Assembly: GCF_002288925.2 (NCBI RefSeq)
Contig: NW_022098049.1
Coordinates: 1,949,227 to 2,013,226 of the forward strand
From: Delphinapterus leucas
Taxonomy: Eukaryota > Chordata > Mammalia > Artiodactyla > Monodontidae
DNA length: 64,000 nucleotides
Direction of reading: 5' to 3'
Numbering within the stretch: position 1 is the stretch's first letter; the number at the start of each line of letters is the position of its first letter. Position numbers and translations under genes: made by a program. Under the pieces are notes generated by a model. The model did no database searches. It was given only the letters and a program-made list of their open reading frames with translations, and had not been told where the DNA came from. Of this stretch, positions 1-13,900 are shown piece by piece.

Positions 1-1459
1 AAGAGCTCTCTGCAGGAGGCCCCTTTGTCCTGTCACTAACCTCAAACCAGGCGCTCCATGCCCTACTCACCTCCAGCCCTAGCACACCTTTCAAATCTTT
101 TGATCACACCACACCTTGTCTAATCTGTTGGTTCTTTCCATAGATCAAATTAGAAATGAAGAATAAGTAATCAGCCGATGACCAGATGTCTTCCCTAGCT
201 TTTCTTTCAGCAATCTCACGGACAAACTGTGTGAACAAGAGAGCACCTAAGGAAGAATCACAAGGAGCCGACAAGCCTGCACACAGGGAGGGATGGCAAC
301 AACTCTGACTCCCTATGTCAGTGATTGAGATTACTTCCCCTTTTCCCTTTACAAACTCCATGGATGAGCAGAATTTTGGGAGGTGGGTTTTGGGGACACT
401 GGGTCCATTTCCCCAGATTGCCAGCATTCTGATTAAAGGCAGCTTTCCTTTTCACCACCTTTTGTCTCTCTCTGGAATATTGATTTTTGCGCGTCAAGCA
501 GTCAGACCTGATTCAGTAACATCAGGACTCTAGGTTTTGCATTCCATTGACATGGAATTGACCACAGCCTGACCTGGAAAGAAAAAGTGGCTTCTCCCTT
601 AGCAGTTCATCTACTTCAAACACGCCTGCGGCCACCTGCCCCACCAGCACCCAGACAGACTGATCCCATCGGTCCGCGGGCCTGGACACAGCCCAAGGTT
701 CTTCTCCAGGTAGTATTCCAAGCCGCCGCTTCCAACAGATCAGCACCGGCCCAGAAAGGGAACCTCTCTGGGGGTTCTGTTCAAGCATGGCCACTGCAAA
801 CACAATAAGGGAAGAGAGATGGGAAAGAAGGCTTTTCCAGAGAATGGGGAGGGCTGGGAACTTGGGGGTGTTACCAAGAGAAAGGAGCAGTGCCTGGTGA
901 ACGGTGCTGCCTGGGGGGCATCCAGCTTCCCTCCTCACATGGGCACAGGATGGATGGCAGATCTCAGGGGCCCACCAGGGAAACTGTCTCTGAACCAACT
1001 GGCGTCTGAAATGACAGGAGGGGACCTGAGGCACAGCGGTGACTGTGCTGGGAGAGGCTGCTTGCTTTGTAAATGGGGCCTGAGGGTCTTGGGAGAATTG
1101 CACAACAAGCTGGAAAGCTGGCTCACCTTGGCTGCTGGGAGGAGAAGAAGTCTCCCAGGGCTGAGTGTGCCCAGGCGTGATAGAGCCAGCCCTCCTGGCC
1201 CGCGGGCAGGGCGGGTGTCGCTCAGAGATAAACCAACCCCTGGCAGTGGGTGATGATCCCTGTGAAGCATTGCTCAGGAGGGCAGGATTACCTTGGAGCA
1301 GGTAATCCTGGATGCTGGCCGCACACCAGTGCTAGGAGTGGGTGCTTTCCAGAAGTGCTGTGAGCCCCGCTCCTCCTGGGTGGTGTGGCCCACTTGCCCC
1401 TGACATCAGGAAGAGCTCAGGTGCCGGCTGCCCCCCACACGACTCAGGGACAGGGCAGC
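1..1459 (+). other. FAM83A 5' flank / possible 5'UTR
   Basis: I could assign no coding gene or transposon here. Long overlapping frames on both strands at 520-1270 reflect GC content, not a gene. The last part probably contains FAM83A 5'UTR. The only clear structure is a perfect 10-bp inverted repeat at 1283-1310. Confidence 0.4.
1283..1310. repeat. Perfect 10-bp inverted repeat with 8-nt loop upstream of FAM83A
   Basis: The arms CAGGATTACC (1283-1292) and GGTAATCCTG (1301-1310) are exact reverse complements separated by TTGGAGCA. Each arm carries a TAATCC core, the known target of bicoid-type (K50) homeodomains such as OTX, PITX and GSC. It lies about 150 bp upstream of the start codon, so it could be a regulatory element or a 5'UTR hairpin; the function is inferred. 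Confidence 0.45.
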
Positions 1460-1939
1460 ATGAGCGGGGCAAGACACATGGGCAAGATCCAGAAACGCCT
1501 GGAAGATGTCAAGAGCCAGTGGGTCCGGCCAGCCAGGGCTGACTTCAGTGACAATGAGAGTGCCCGGCTGGCCACAGATGCCCTCTTGGATGGGGGTCCC
1601 GAGGCCTACCGGCGGGTGCTCAGCCAGGAAGGCGAGGTGGACTTCTTGTCTTCGGTGGAGGCCCAGTACATCCAGGCCCAGGCCAAGGAGCCCCCCTCTG
1701 CCCCGGAGCTCCCAGGAAGGGCCACGGCAGGTTCCAAGGGACTCGATTCCTGCTCCATGGCCTCAAGTACCTACTTCCCTGTGGCCTCAGAGGGCAGCGA
1801 GCCGACCTTGGTGCACACCTGGGCCTCAGCCGAGAAGCCCTACCTGAAGGAAAAGTCCAGCGTCACCGTGTACTTCCAGACGGACAAGCGCAACAACATC
1901 AGGGACCTCATCCGCCGCTGCATCACCCGGACCAGCCAG
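1460..1939 (+). CDS. FAM83A: FAM83A coding exon 1 (residues 1-160)
   Basis: The ATG is at 1460-1462 and the exon ends ACC AGC CAG followed by GTAGCG, a phase-0 donor. It encodes the N-terminal part of DUF1669, including KSQWVRPARADFSDNESARL and the segment ending RRCITRTSQ. The reading frame is open upstream to 1385, but only through a GTG, so 1460 is the first ATG that matches the family start. The exon probably begins upstream of the ATG as 5'UTR; an AG acceptor near 1416 (agctcag/g) is only a candidate. Confidence 0.95.
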
Positions 1940-4900
1940 GTAGCGATGGTGGAGTCTGCGTCTCCGTGGCCATGGGGTGGGGGGACTGGTGGAGAAGAGG
2001 AGAGAGGGATGTGTCCTGCTCTAAGGGATGGAGTCCAGGTGACTGGAGCTTAGGATGGAGCCAGGGATGTTATGCTCTGCCCTGCCCTAGATCATTGATT
2101 TCCTGATCCCATTTGTCACAGTCTGGGTCCCGGCCACCAACACCCATCACTGGAACTCCGGCAATAGCTTCCCATCTGACCCTCCTGTTCCATCTTGAGC
2201 CCGACCACCTAGTCTCCAAGCTGCTGTAGACACTTTTTCTATACTTCAAATTTAACTTGGTCCCTTCGTTGCTTAGAGCCTTCAGTGGCTCCCAGTTGCC
2301 CCCAGTGGGACCAGCAGACTCCGTAGCATGGCTCACGGCCTCTCCAGCTCCCCTTCCACCCCCTGCCACTCAGTCCTGAGTGACCTGCAGATTCTCAAAC
2401 ACATCAGGTTCTGTCTTGAGGCCTCTGCACATGCTGTTCCCTCTGCCTGGAGCCCCCTCATCTTCCCTGCTTTTCCCTTAACACCTACTCCTTCTCAGGA
2501 CCCAGCACTGAAGTCCCGTTCTCAGAAAGCCTTTCCTGAGTTCCCCAGGCTAGGCGAGGTGCTTCACTTCTGTATTTCTGAATGAAGGGGCCACTCCACT
2601 GGGACACAAACTCGCCCCGTTTCCTCTCAGGCTCGGCTTAGACCTGTCTGCCCACAAATTCAGTGCAGTGCTTGAATCCAACCTGTGGTCAGGCAGAGGA
2701 CAGAGGAGACAGCAGAGGTTTCTCCCTCCCCAGAGTGTTTATATTTTAATAAGTGACTTTAGAAGAAGAAAAATCCTTCAAGGCCAGAGCTTACCTGGCA
2801 GAATTTCAGGCACCGGGACTGGCATTTGGCCGGGAGTTCTCCCAATGCTCCTGGAACTGCAGGCCCACAGGGGCTGCCTGTTCCCCCGGGGAATTGGGGG
2901 GGGGCACCCCAGATCATTCTACCCAGGTGCACAAAATGACCATTCAGCACAGGGGTACGGGTGCCCCTCCACCTCCTGAAGCTGCAGGGGCAGGGGTGAG
3001 AGTGGACCCCAAGGAAAGGACTTAGTGTCATCTGCAAAGGGTCTCTCTCATCACTAAAATTATTTAGTTTGTTCCATTTAAAAGAATTCAAAAATGAGCA
3101 AATTGATATTTAAGCTCATTTTCTGCTGAGATCCCACTCTCATGACAGAATCCCCTCCCGTGTCTAATAGTGTGTGTAATCTCATGGCTCCAGAAGAAGC
3201 CACCAGGAGGGGGGAAGCTGTGCTCAAACGGGACGGAGGGAGTGGAGCTCTGGAGAATAAAATAGAAGGTGACAAGGGGCGGAGTATTGGCTTTTCACGC
3301 TGCTGGGCTACTTCAGAGCAGCATTTCATGCTTCCCTGGCAAGGCAGCATCAGGAACTGACAGGTGGGCTCAGGCAGGCAACCAGGAGTGCCCACACTGC
3401 CTGGGGTGGGCTGCACAACGCAGGGCAAGTCCCTTGACCTCCCCAAGCCCCAGATCCCACACTGGACTAAGGGGTCCCTTCCAGCTCCCAGGGCTTGATC
3501 TTAAGTGTGCTACCTCTGGTCTCTGCTGGAGTTCAGTGCTCGCCTGAGGGCGGGGAACCAATGGTGTTGGCGAAATTCTCAACCGCAGCTGCGGCTCAAA
3601 GGGTGAGTGAGACTCCCTGGAAAGAAGCCAGGTTGGGGCTTGTCATAATCCCCTGGCTGAATGCTTCCCCTTCCCCCTACCCCACCTAGAGAGGCTTCTC
3701 TCTCTTCACCTCTGCGGCCTTGAGGCCTGCTGCTGTCCTTTGCTTTATCAACACAGTATGTTACAAATTTAGGACAACACTTAAAAATCAGAAGATTTCA
3801 CCTGAAAGTAAGAATTTCCAGTTCCTCTTAGCAAGTCGGAAGACCTGGCTCTGTTGGCGCTGAGTTGAGGTCACCTCTTTGGGTGGGTCACCTTTGCGGC
3901 AGTCACCGCCACTCCCTCTTGTCCCAGGCCATGATGAACGTCACCCATCTTGTTACCTGTCAGACTCCTGCAGGCAGTTTGCAATACCACTCCCATACAC
4001 AACACACACACACACAACAACACACACACACACACACACAGAGGGCTCAGGAGTGACCAGTGACCTGTTCCCACAGAGATGCCAGAGGGGGCTGGATCCC
4101 CAGCCACAGGCTGTAGATGGAAGTAGGCTGTGTCCACACAGAGGGAGGACAGGGGGTTTGTTTTCTCCCTCTCCTGTGGCTTCAGCCCCCTCAAGAAGAG
4201 AAGACAGGGGCATAAATGGAGCCAGCCTGCTGGGTGTCTCCCGGAGCGGCTTCTGCTCCCTGAGGAGCAGGCATTCTCCCTCTTTCCCTTCATGCTCTCA
4301 TCCCTTTATTCCACAAAGCCAAAGTCATTGGTCAGGCCCTGAACCCAGGATGGCAGAGCAGAACAAGGGGCCTCCCTCCCTCCAGCCACCTGCCCTTGGG
4401 GGAGAGGTGGGAAGACAGGGGACACTGGTGGATGGCAGTGCTGGGCTTGAGCAACGCTTTGTGCCGGGGAGCAGAGGGGAGGGTGACTAAGGCAGGCTTC
4501 ACAGAAGCGGTGGCCTCTGAGTTGAGTCTCAACGGCTGAGTAAGAGTTTGCTGGGCAGAGAAGGGAGGTAAAGGAATTCCAGGTCTAGGGTGTGTCAGAT
4601 ACAGACATCAAGAGGAGTGAGAGGTCTGGATGACCTGGAGGTAGGGAGACGTGGAAAGGACTGTCAGGGAGGAAGAGGTTTTTACTCACAGTGTCCTGGA
4701 AGCAGAAGGCACCACACACTGTGCAGGGCCACACGGGGAGCACCAGGGTGGCAAGGCAGGGCCAGGTGAACAGTTTAGGATTGGCTACTTTGAATAATTC
4801 TAGCAGGCTCTGGGCCACATATGGTCCCTGGTTGTCCCATAGCTGGCACTGGGGTGGTTTAGGATGGGCAGGGAAATACTGTCTGGATGCTGGAGAGCCA

Positions 4901-7900
4901 GATCAAGGAGGCCTGGGACATGGCTCTGGATTGCTCGGTTAGCGTATCAGAGGCTGTGCCTAGTCCAAGTGCTTGTTATCTCTAGTAATCAGTTGGCGCT
5001 GGGATGTCAAAGTGTCATAAAATACAGAAAACAAAAAACATGAATTATCCACCCTCCAAGTGTGGTCCAGGATCCCTGAGAGTTCCAAAACCCTTCCAGT
5101 GGGTCTGTGAGGTCCTGCCCTTTCTAACCACTTATCTGTGTGAGGCCGGATTATCTTTATATATCTCCTTCCCAACAACACATCACAACAGATTGCTATA
5201 GAAGCCGATGTGAGAACCAGCTGTCTCCTGGTAAGCCAGACACCACAGAGAGTTGCAAAACTGTAAAATGATGCCATTCTGCTCACTCCATTTTGCTGCT
5301 GCTTTGGAAAGTATAGTTATTTTTGCTTTAAAATTGTTATTTATGTTAACATGTAATGGGCTTAATATTGTTTTAAGTAAGGAATATTAGTTATTTTAAA
5401 ATAACTAATAAACATTAAGAATTTTCTCAGTTTGTTTCTAATTTGACAAGTCTCAGTAGTTATGATCCACAGAAACCAGAGCCCTTTGGAATCCTCAGTA
5501 ACTTTTAAGAGTGTAAAGGGGTCCCAAGACCAAAAAGTTGGAGAACTTGAGCAGGCAAGCCTCCTGTCCCTGCTCGATCCCCTCTCCCTCTCCCTTTCAC
5601 TGCAGAGAGAAAAATCTACTCAGTTCTCTGGGGAGGTGGGGGGAGAGCGGGGTGAGCATGCAGAGGACCGAGGGGGCAGCTGGAAGAAGGTCCCAAAGAA
5701 GCTCCCCCCACCCCTAGGTGTCAAGGACCACCTTTTCAGGCCGAGCCCCTGCCCTGGGAGCAGCTGAACAAGGGACAAGGGTGGAGGGACAGGACACAGG
5801 AAGAAGTCTGAGCCGGAACTGCACAATCCTGCCCCCACCCCTACTGCGCCCCCAGGGAGCTGACGAGCAGATCTGCCCCATGTCTGACAACTGGGATTCC
5901 AGGGCCTCGAATACCACCAGGGTCCCCAGGGCGAGGTCTCCGGCTGTTTCCCCAACAAGGGCCGCCGAGGGACGGGCAGACCTGGGAGAGAGGGGTCCAG
6001 CCTGCCAGGCCCGTGGGGTCTCTGGGCATCGGGGTGCCTCTACCCAGCCCAGGTCCCATCTAGGTCCCGCCAGAGTGGGGTGGGACGGCTCCCAAGGGCC
6101 AGCAGAGATGCTCCCTGCGCCCCCGGCATCCTCCTGGGATCTGTGATTGGCCTGTCTCCCTTCCCACGGGAGTTCCCTAGAGGAAGTCCCTCTCCCCCTC
6201 TGGGAGGCGGGGCTCAGCGCTGGCATATTGTCACTGCTCCAGATTGGCGGTGAGGGAGGGGAGCGCCAGGCACACCCAGAGGTGACACAAACAGGTGGGA
6301 ACACGTGGTTGCAGGGGGATGGTCCTCTCACTGCTGCCTTTTTAAGGGCTGCTGGCCCCCTCACACTGTGGTCAGCAGATAGGTGATGGGGGAGGGTCCA
6401 CCTGGGCCCCCTTCCCTTCTGTCCACATTCTCTTTTTTTTTTTTTTTTTTTTGCGGTACACGGGCCTCTCACTGCTGTGGCCTCTCCCGTTGCGGAGCAC
6501 AGGCTCCGGACGCGCAGGCTCAGCGGCCATGGCTCACGGGCGCAGCCGCTCTGCGGCACATGGGATCTTCCCAGACCAGGGCTCGAACCCGTGTCCCCTG
6601 CATCGGCAGGCGGACTCCCAACCACTGCGCCACCAGGGAAGCCCTGTCCACATTCTCTTTGAGCTCTGCTCTGGGGTCCCCCAACCCTCCCAGGGCTTGA
6701 CTCTCCCTACTTGGCCCATCCTAACCCACAAGCAGAGGAGGGACAGGCTGTATCTGATGTAAACAGAGATCAGAGTCCTTCTCTTAGGCCTGCAGTAGAC
6801 TGCAGTTGGGAGCATGGCTCTGGGTTGGGGTCTGGAGCATCTCCTCGCATTCCAGCTTTTGGAAAGTTACTTAACATCTCTGCACTCCTGGCTCTTCACC
6901 CGGGAAGCCAGGGTAACTGTGTTGTGAAGTTTACAGGGGACGAACGTACGGCTGAGAGTAGGTGCTCAAGAAAGAGTTGCTGGGGGCTTCCCTGGTGGCG
7001 CAGTGGTTGGGAGTCCACCTGCCGATGCGGGGGGACACGGGTTCGTGCCCCGGTCCGGGAAGATCCCACATGCCGCGGAGCGGCTGGGCCCGTGAGCCAT
7101 GGCCGCTGAGCCTGCGCGTCCGGAGCCTGTGCTCTGCAACGGGAGAGGCCACAACAGTGAGAGGCCTGCGTACCGCAAAAAAAAAAAAAAGAAAGAGTTG
7201 CTGCTCTTATTACTCATCCGCCAAAAGCAAGCTCAAAAACGGAGCATCAGCACGTAGGAGAGAAAGAGGGAAGAGTAGCAATCGAAGCACAAACTGGGCC
7301 TTGGGGTGCTAAGTGCCCCCCAACAACTGGCCCCAACATGCTTGGTGGTCCCACCAGGACCCAAATCCTCTTTCCCCTCCTGCCCCCTGCCCTTCCCAAA
7401 GCAGCAGGCTTTCCAGCCCATGAGGAACTCACGTCTGCCGGGCAGGTAGTGAGGGATTCTCAGCCAGGATTTGAGGTCTCCGCAGGATGACCCCTGTCTG
7501 TGGGTATCACCCTACTTGACCAGCAGCCCCCTGGCTGGGCCCCGCCATCTCACTGAAACTCCAGATTCTCAGAGCCTGCCGGCCAGGCAGCGCTCCCAGA
7601 CCAACTTCCTTCCTTAGCACGGGAAGTACCTCCTTCCCGTTCTCAGCCAACCCCACACCTCTCGGCTGGGCCGTCTGATTGGCCCTAACAAGAACCCTAC
7701 TCTGTTTCTTTTTTATGCCCATAGTGGTGTGGGCACTAATTTTAACCGTCTCCCATAACCTGAATTAAAACAACATTCTCTCATGGTGTTATTCTAACAT
7801 TATCCACACTTGCTCAAGAATAATGCATATAAAAATCACAATCATATTTTAACGACACACTTTACTTCTGCATATGTTTCCGTTTATATTACCTGGGCTT

Positions 7901-10900
7901 ACGGTTAGACCCAACTTACATGACAGCTAATGCTCTTCTATCGTGCAATGTTTTATAGGTAAAGGAACTGAGGCCCAGAGATGGTAAGTGAGTTGTCCGA
8001 AGGCACTCAGCTAGCCTCCACTAGCGCCACAGCTGGAGCTAAAGTTCCCTATCTTCCAGATCGTTTTTCCCCTGGATTATGTGCTACTGCTCTGTATTAG
8101 TTTCCTAGGGCTGCCGTAACAAATTATCACACATTTCGTGGCTCAAAACAACAGATAAGGGCTTCCCTCGTGGCACAGTGGTTAAGAATCCGCCTGCCAA
8201 TGCAGGGGACACGGGTTCGAGCCCTGGTCTGGGAAGATCCCACATGCCGCGGAGCAACTAAGTCCGCGTGCCACAACTGCTGAGCCTGCACTCTGAAGCC
8301 CGGGTGCCACCACTGCTGAAGCCAACGTGCTGCAACTACTGAAGTCCACACGCCTAGAGCCCGTGCTCCACAAAAAGAGAAGCCACCGCAATGAGAAGCA
8401 TGCGCACCGCAATGAAGAGTAGCCCCCGCTCGCCACAACTAGAGAAAGCCCGCACACAGCAACGAAGACCCAACGCAGCCAAAAATAAAATAAAATAAAT
8501 TTATCAAAAAAAAACCCTTAAAACAAAACAAAACACAGATAAGTATTCTTTCACAGTTCTGGAGGCCAGAAGTCCAAAATCAAGGTGTCAGCTGGGCCAT
8601 ACTCCCTCGAAAAACTCTAGGGGAGGATCCTTCCCTCCTCTCCCAGCTGCTAGTGGCTCAGGTGATTCTTGGCTTGTGGCTACAGAAGTCCAGTCTCTGC
8701 TTCCGTCCTCACATGGCCTTATCCTCTTCTCCCTGTCTCTCCTCTGAGGGTCTTTTATAAGAACACTTGTCATTAGGTTTAGGGTTCACCAGAAAGCCCA
8801 GGATGATCTCATCTTGAGAATCTTAATTACATCTGCAAAGACCTTTTTTCCAAATGAGGTCACATCCACGGTTCTGGTGGTTAGGATGCGGACATATCTT
8901 TTGGGACCTGACTGATCAACACACTACACCCTGCGAGGTAGGACGCCCATGTAGGGGATGCAAGAAGTTATTGGCCTTGAATCGATCCAGCTGGAAGGCA
9001 ATCCCAAAAGGAGGCAAACAAGATAAACCTAGCTATCATGAACCTGTCTCTCCAAGCATCGCTTAAGTCAGGACGCTGGGTTTTTTGCAAACCTCTCCCC
9101 TTCTCTGTCAATCGGTCACCTGCTTACCAGCCCTGTCTCTGCCAACCAAGACTCACTGGAACACAACTGGGAGGATTTACTGACCTCCTGGGGAGAGAGC
9201 ATTGTCTCTTTTGCCAATACCTTGGATGAGGAGGCATTTATCTTTCAGGAGAGAGGACCTTATTGGTGCCATAAGCTTCAATGTGCACATATACTTAATT
9301 GTGTGTTAACAGGGCCATGGCTCTAAAGGATCAGGGGCCTCACTATTAGAGCAGCTCTAGCTCTAGTGACCTCTAGCCGAGGGTGAGCAATTTCTTCGCA
9401 GTTCCGTCCTCGGTCCAGACACCCACATCAACTGAGCAGAAAGTCAGCCCCGAGTGGGTACCAGCCATCTCCTTCACCTGCCTCCATGACACTCTTCTTG
9501 TCCTTGCTACTTCCCAGATGTGGATGGTCAAAAAAATTTATTGTAATTAGTAGAAAAGTGGTTGAACGTTATTATTACAGGTAATGTTGAAGAAAAGATC
9601 GCCATAGTCCCCCATCCAAATATGACTGTTAGTTTTTGCTTTGCACTCATCTATCCATACACCACCTTCCCTTGCTGGCAATAATAATGGACATGCTATC
9701 ATTTTGTGCTTTGTTTTTTTTTTTCACTTAATTCATTAATTGTTAATGCACATTTGTTGAGCATATATTAAACAGCAAGTTTTACTTTAACATTTCACCG
9801 TGATTTATAGTTTCTTTTTTAAAAATATTTATTTATTTATTTTTGGCTGCGTTGGGTCTTCGCTGCTGTGCGTGGGCTTTCTCTAGATGCAAGCGAGTAG
9901 GGGTTACTCTTCATTGTGGTTCGAGGGCTTCTCATTGCGGTGGCTTCTCTTGTTGCAGAGCATGGGCTCTAGGTGTGCAGGCTTCAGTAGTTGTGGCACA
10001 CGGGCTTCAGTAGTTGTGCCACGCAGGCTCAGTAGTTATGGTGCCCGGGCTTAGTTGCTCTGCGGCATGTGGGATCTTCCTGGACCAGGGCTCGAACCTG
10101 TGTCCCCTGCATTGGCAGGCAGATTCTTAACCACTGCACCACAAGGGAAGTCCTATAGTTTCTATGTAACCCTTATAATGATCATTTTTACTGGCTGCCT
10201 AATAATCCACTTCTCAACACACCACAATTTAGGTACTAGGAAGGACTTTTGATTGAGTGACAAAGAGTTCTAGTTCTGTTCCATTCCACTGTGTGGGAGC
10301 CTTTCCCACAGCACCAAGCAATTCTCGGACATCAGCTGGGTGTCCTACAACTCAACTCACACCAATCGCAAGCCGAGACTGTCACCTGTGCTTCTGACCA
10401 ACTAGCGACGGATTAGAGATTCCAACAACACCCTCCTTGGGTTTGATCAATTTGCTAGAGTGGCTGAGAGCAGTCAGAGAAACATTTTCCTTAATAGAGT
10501 ACCGGTTTATTATAAAAGGATATAACTCAGGAACAGCCAGAGGGAAGAGATGCATAGTGCATCTCTCTGAGTGCACCAATCTCCCTAAACCCTCACGTGT
10601 CCAACAACGAGATGCTTTCTGAACCCTCTCCTTCTGGGTGTTTATGGAGCTTCATTACATAGACATGATTGATCAAATCATTGGCCACTGGTGACTGATA
10701 AACCTCCAGCTCCTCCCTTCTCCACCAGAGGCTGTGGGGTTAGACTAAAAGTTCCAACCCTCTGATCACAAGGTTGGTCCTCCTGGCAAAGAGCTCCACA
10801 TCCTTAAGTGCCAATGCCCTTAGGTCTGAAAGTCTCCTCATTAACATAACAAAAGACCCCTTTATTGCTCTCAGCTCTCATCAGGTTGGAAATTCCCAGG

Positions 10901-13900
10901 GTATTAGGAGCTCTGTGCCAGAAACTGATATGAAGACCAAATATACATTTCTTATTATAAGTCACAACATCACAGAAAGTAACCCCAAAAAGCTTAAGAA
11001 GGGGACCATGCATTGGCATCCTCAGTGGACAAGTCAAGCATAGGATTGGCTTCAGGGGTAACTGAAATCAGATGTCGAAAGGATGCTGCTGGGCATCTGT
11101 CTCCACCTCTTAGCCCTGGTTTCTCCAGATCCGGCTTTGCTTTCAGGCAAGCTGTCCCCACATGGAGCAAGATGGCTGCCAGCAGCTGTAGTTTATAATC
11201 TACTAGCTAAGCAATCCCGGTAGAAGGAATGCCTCCTTTCCCCAGGAGTCCCAGCAATAGTCCTGGGTTGACTCCCATGAGGATAACATGTCATGTGACC
11301 ACATTTGGGCCAATCCCTGTGGCCAGTGGTCTGGCTTCAGTGTGCCTCCCCCGCACCCAATCCAGGGCACGGCAGTAACCCCACCCAAAGCACATGCATG
11401 GTGGAGCAGAGGTAATTGAGCTTGGGGGAGTTCCCTGGCGGTCCAGTGGTTAGGAATGGGCGCTTCCGCTGCAGGGGGCCCGGGGTCTATCCCTGGCTGG
11501 GTAACTAAGATCCCACAAGTCGCACGGTGTAGGCCAAAAATAAAATAAAGTGAGCTCGGGGTGCTGTTGGCAGGAAGGAGGGGTGCCTGGCAGGCAGGAA
11601 CACACACGTCTCTCCCCGTTGTTGGCTATCTAGGGCCCCCCACCCCCCAAGTTTCTGCTATGATGGAGGATGCAGTACCTGCTGGCTGAGCTGGACTCCC
11701 TTCTCCATCCCACTGGGGTAGCTCAGCCTAGTCTAGTTTATAACCCCTGGGGTCTCCACAGGGATTTTGTTTGAGGCGAGGATTCCACTGAAAAACATTT
11801 GAAAGCCAGTGGGCCTAGAGTGTCTTAAAGCTCCAAATGTTTGAGAACCTGTGACTTTAAATCTGTCCCTCTCCTGTGACCCTGCCAGGCCACCTCCCCT
11901 TGGCCTCATCTCCCCCCCACCCCACCCCCGCCTCATCTTTTTGCTCATCTCCCCTTTTCTCCTCTGCCAGCAGTGGGTGGAGGGGCCAGAGGATCTGTGG
12001 TGGGGCTGGAAAGATGACGTCAGGACAGAGGCAGGGCCTGCACTGCAGCTCTGCACCCCTCCTTGAGTCCTGCCCTGTCAGACCCTCCCCGCTCCAGCGC
12101 AGCAGCAAAGGGAACAGCTCTCCCAGGCCAGCTGGGACTGAGGGGGTTTGGCTGAAAGAAGTCAGCACCTGGCCCTGACTCTCTGGTGTCCGACCCCTCT
12201 GCCCTGGCCCAGGTCCTGGCCATCCTGATGGATGTGTTCACAGACGTGGAGATCTTCTGTGACATCCTAGAGGCGGCCAACAAGCGCGGGGTGTTCGTCT
12301 GTGTGCTCCTGGACCAGGGAGGCGTGAAGCTCTTCCGGGAGATGTGTGACAAAGCCCAGATCTCTGACAGTCACCTCAAGGTAGGGTCCCGTGACAGTGT
12401 AAAAGGTATTTTGTGTTAGGATAGAATAGGCTACGCTGTGGTAATGCATGCCTCCATCTCAATGGCTTAACACACATTCCTTTCTTGTTCAAAGTCCAGT
12501 TCAGACGGCCATCCCTCACCTTGTAGCTGCACCACAAGGAATACACGGCCCCCAAGACATAGTGACAGGGAGAGAGAGGGAGGGAGGATTCCGAGGGATG
12601 TTTTTAGGACCTGGCCTGGAAGAGATTTCCATCATTCCCGCTCATAGTCCTTTGACCTCACACAGCTCCACTGGGGGCTGGGAAGGATAAAGGGGCCCGA
12701 CCTCTGCCTTTTCTCCTCTCAGCTGAGGAGACCCAGTGGGTGCACTTCTGGGGCAGTGAGACATCCAGGACCTGTGTGATGCATCTTTAGGGCTCCATGG
12801 CCCCAACAGGATGCTGATCCTCTTGGACTTAACCAAACTCCTCACTTCCTTCTTCCAGCAAGGAGAAGGGAAACCCAGAGATGAGGGTTCACTTAGTCAC
12901 GGCAAATTTGGGGCAGCTAATTCAAGCTCTAACGTGAAACCGCCCACAGCTTTCACAAGCAGACCCAGCTAAACAGCTGACAGGTGGTTTCCTTGGTGAC
13001 TGCCCCCCAGCTCAGGCAGGTCAGTCCCGGGAGACCCCAACCTCCCCGCCTTCCTCCTTCCCTTCCCCTCCACACTGACCGGGATGCAGCTGAGTCCAGG
13101 CACCTCCGGTCGCCACAGGCCTCAGGTCCCCCGACTGCTGGGTCTGCTTGATGTAACGTGGATCACACGGCCTCAGCATGAGGCCATTGAAACAGGTCCA
13201 GAGAGTCAGTGCAGGCCTTGTCCTCGTGGCCCACACCCGCTGCACCAAGGGACAGTGGGACGTGGCCCTGTTCCCGCCACCCCCAGAGCTTGTGGAGAGG
13301 CTGGAAGGAGTGGTTGGAGGCACTGGGCATCCCCTTCCCAGAGCCCCTCCAGCTACCAGCAGGCATTCTCGGCACCAGGAGCGTCCCGCCGGCCTCTGAC
13401 AGCCCCCTGCCTCACCTGCCTTTCATTTCTTCAGCTTCCAGGGGTGCTGGCTTGAGGGCTGGAGCAGTGGGTGCCACTGGGGAGGAAAGGGACAAACAGG
13501 GCCACAATTTGGGTTGTGGCCACACCTTTTCTTACAGCAATCTAGGGTCCACTGAGGTCTCCACAAAGCCACCCCCTCTGATTGCACTGGGCCTTCCCTC
13601 TGACCAACCTGGAGTCAGGGACTCATGTCACTAAAGCCACTTACAGGGTGAGGCTGGGCTTGCCAGACCTCTGTGGGCCATGGGAGCCTGGACTGAGGGC
13701 TCTGTGGACACCAGGCCCGCATCTTCCTTCTACTTTCTGCTTTGTTTTAATTCTACCATCTCCCCTTTCTTTTCTTTTCTTTTTCTTTTTTTTTTTCCCC
13801 CATTACTCAAATAATGTCAGGACATTGAAGAAAATTTAGAAAATTCAGCCAAGGAAAACATAACAATGGCCCACAATCTCACCAGCTAGCAATAACCCTT

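Noticed and set aside
522..1270. Overlapping open frames on both strands upstream of FAM83A
   Set aside because: No match to FAM83A or any family I know; composition explains the open frames.
5714..6625. 303-codon minus-strand open frame
   Set aside because: It runs across a GC-rich intronic block into an antisense SINE. The C-terminal or N-terminal parts are SINE translation and no family resemblance exists.
6436..7190. tRNA genes suggested by A- and B-box-like motifs
   Set aside because: The motifs belong to tRNA-derived SINE heads; there is no complete tRNA cloverleaf with an acceptor stem.
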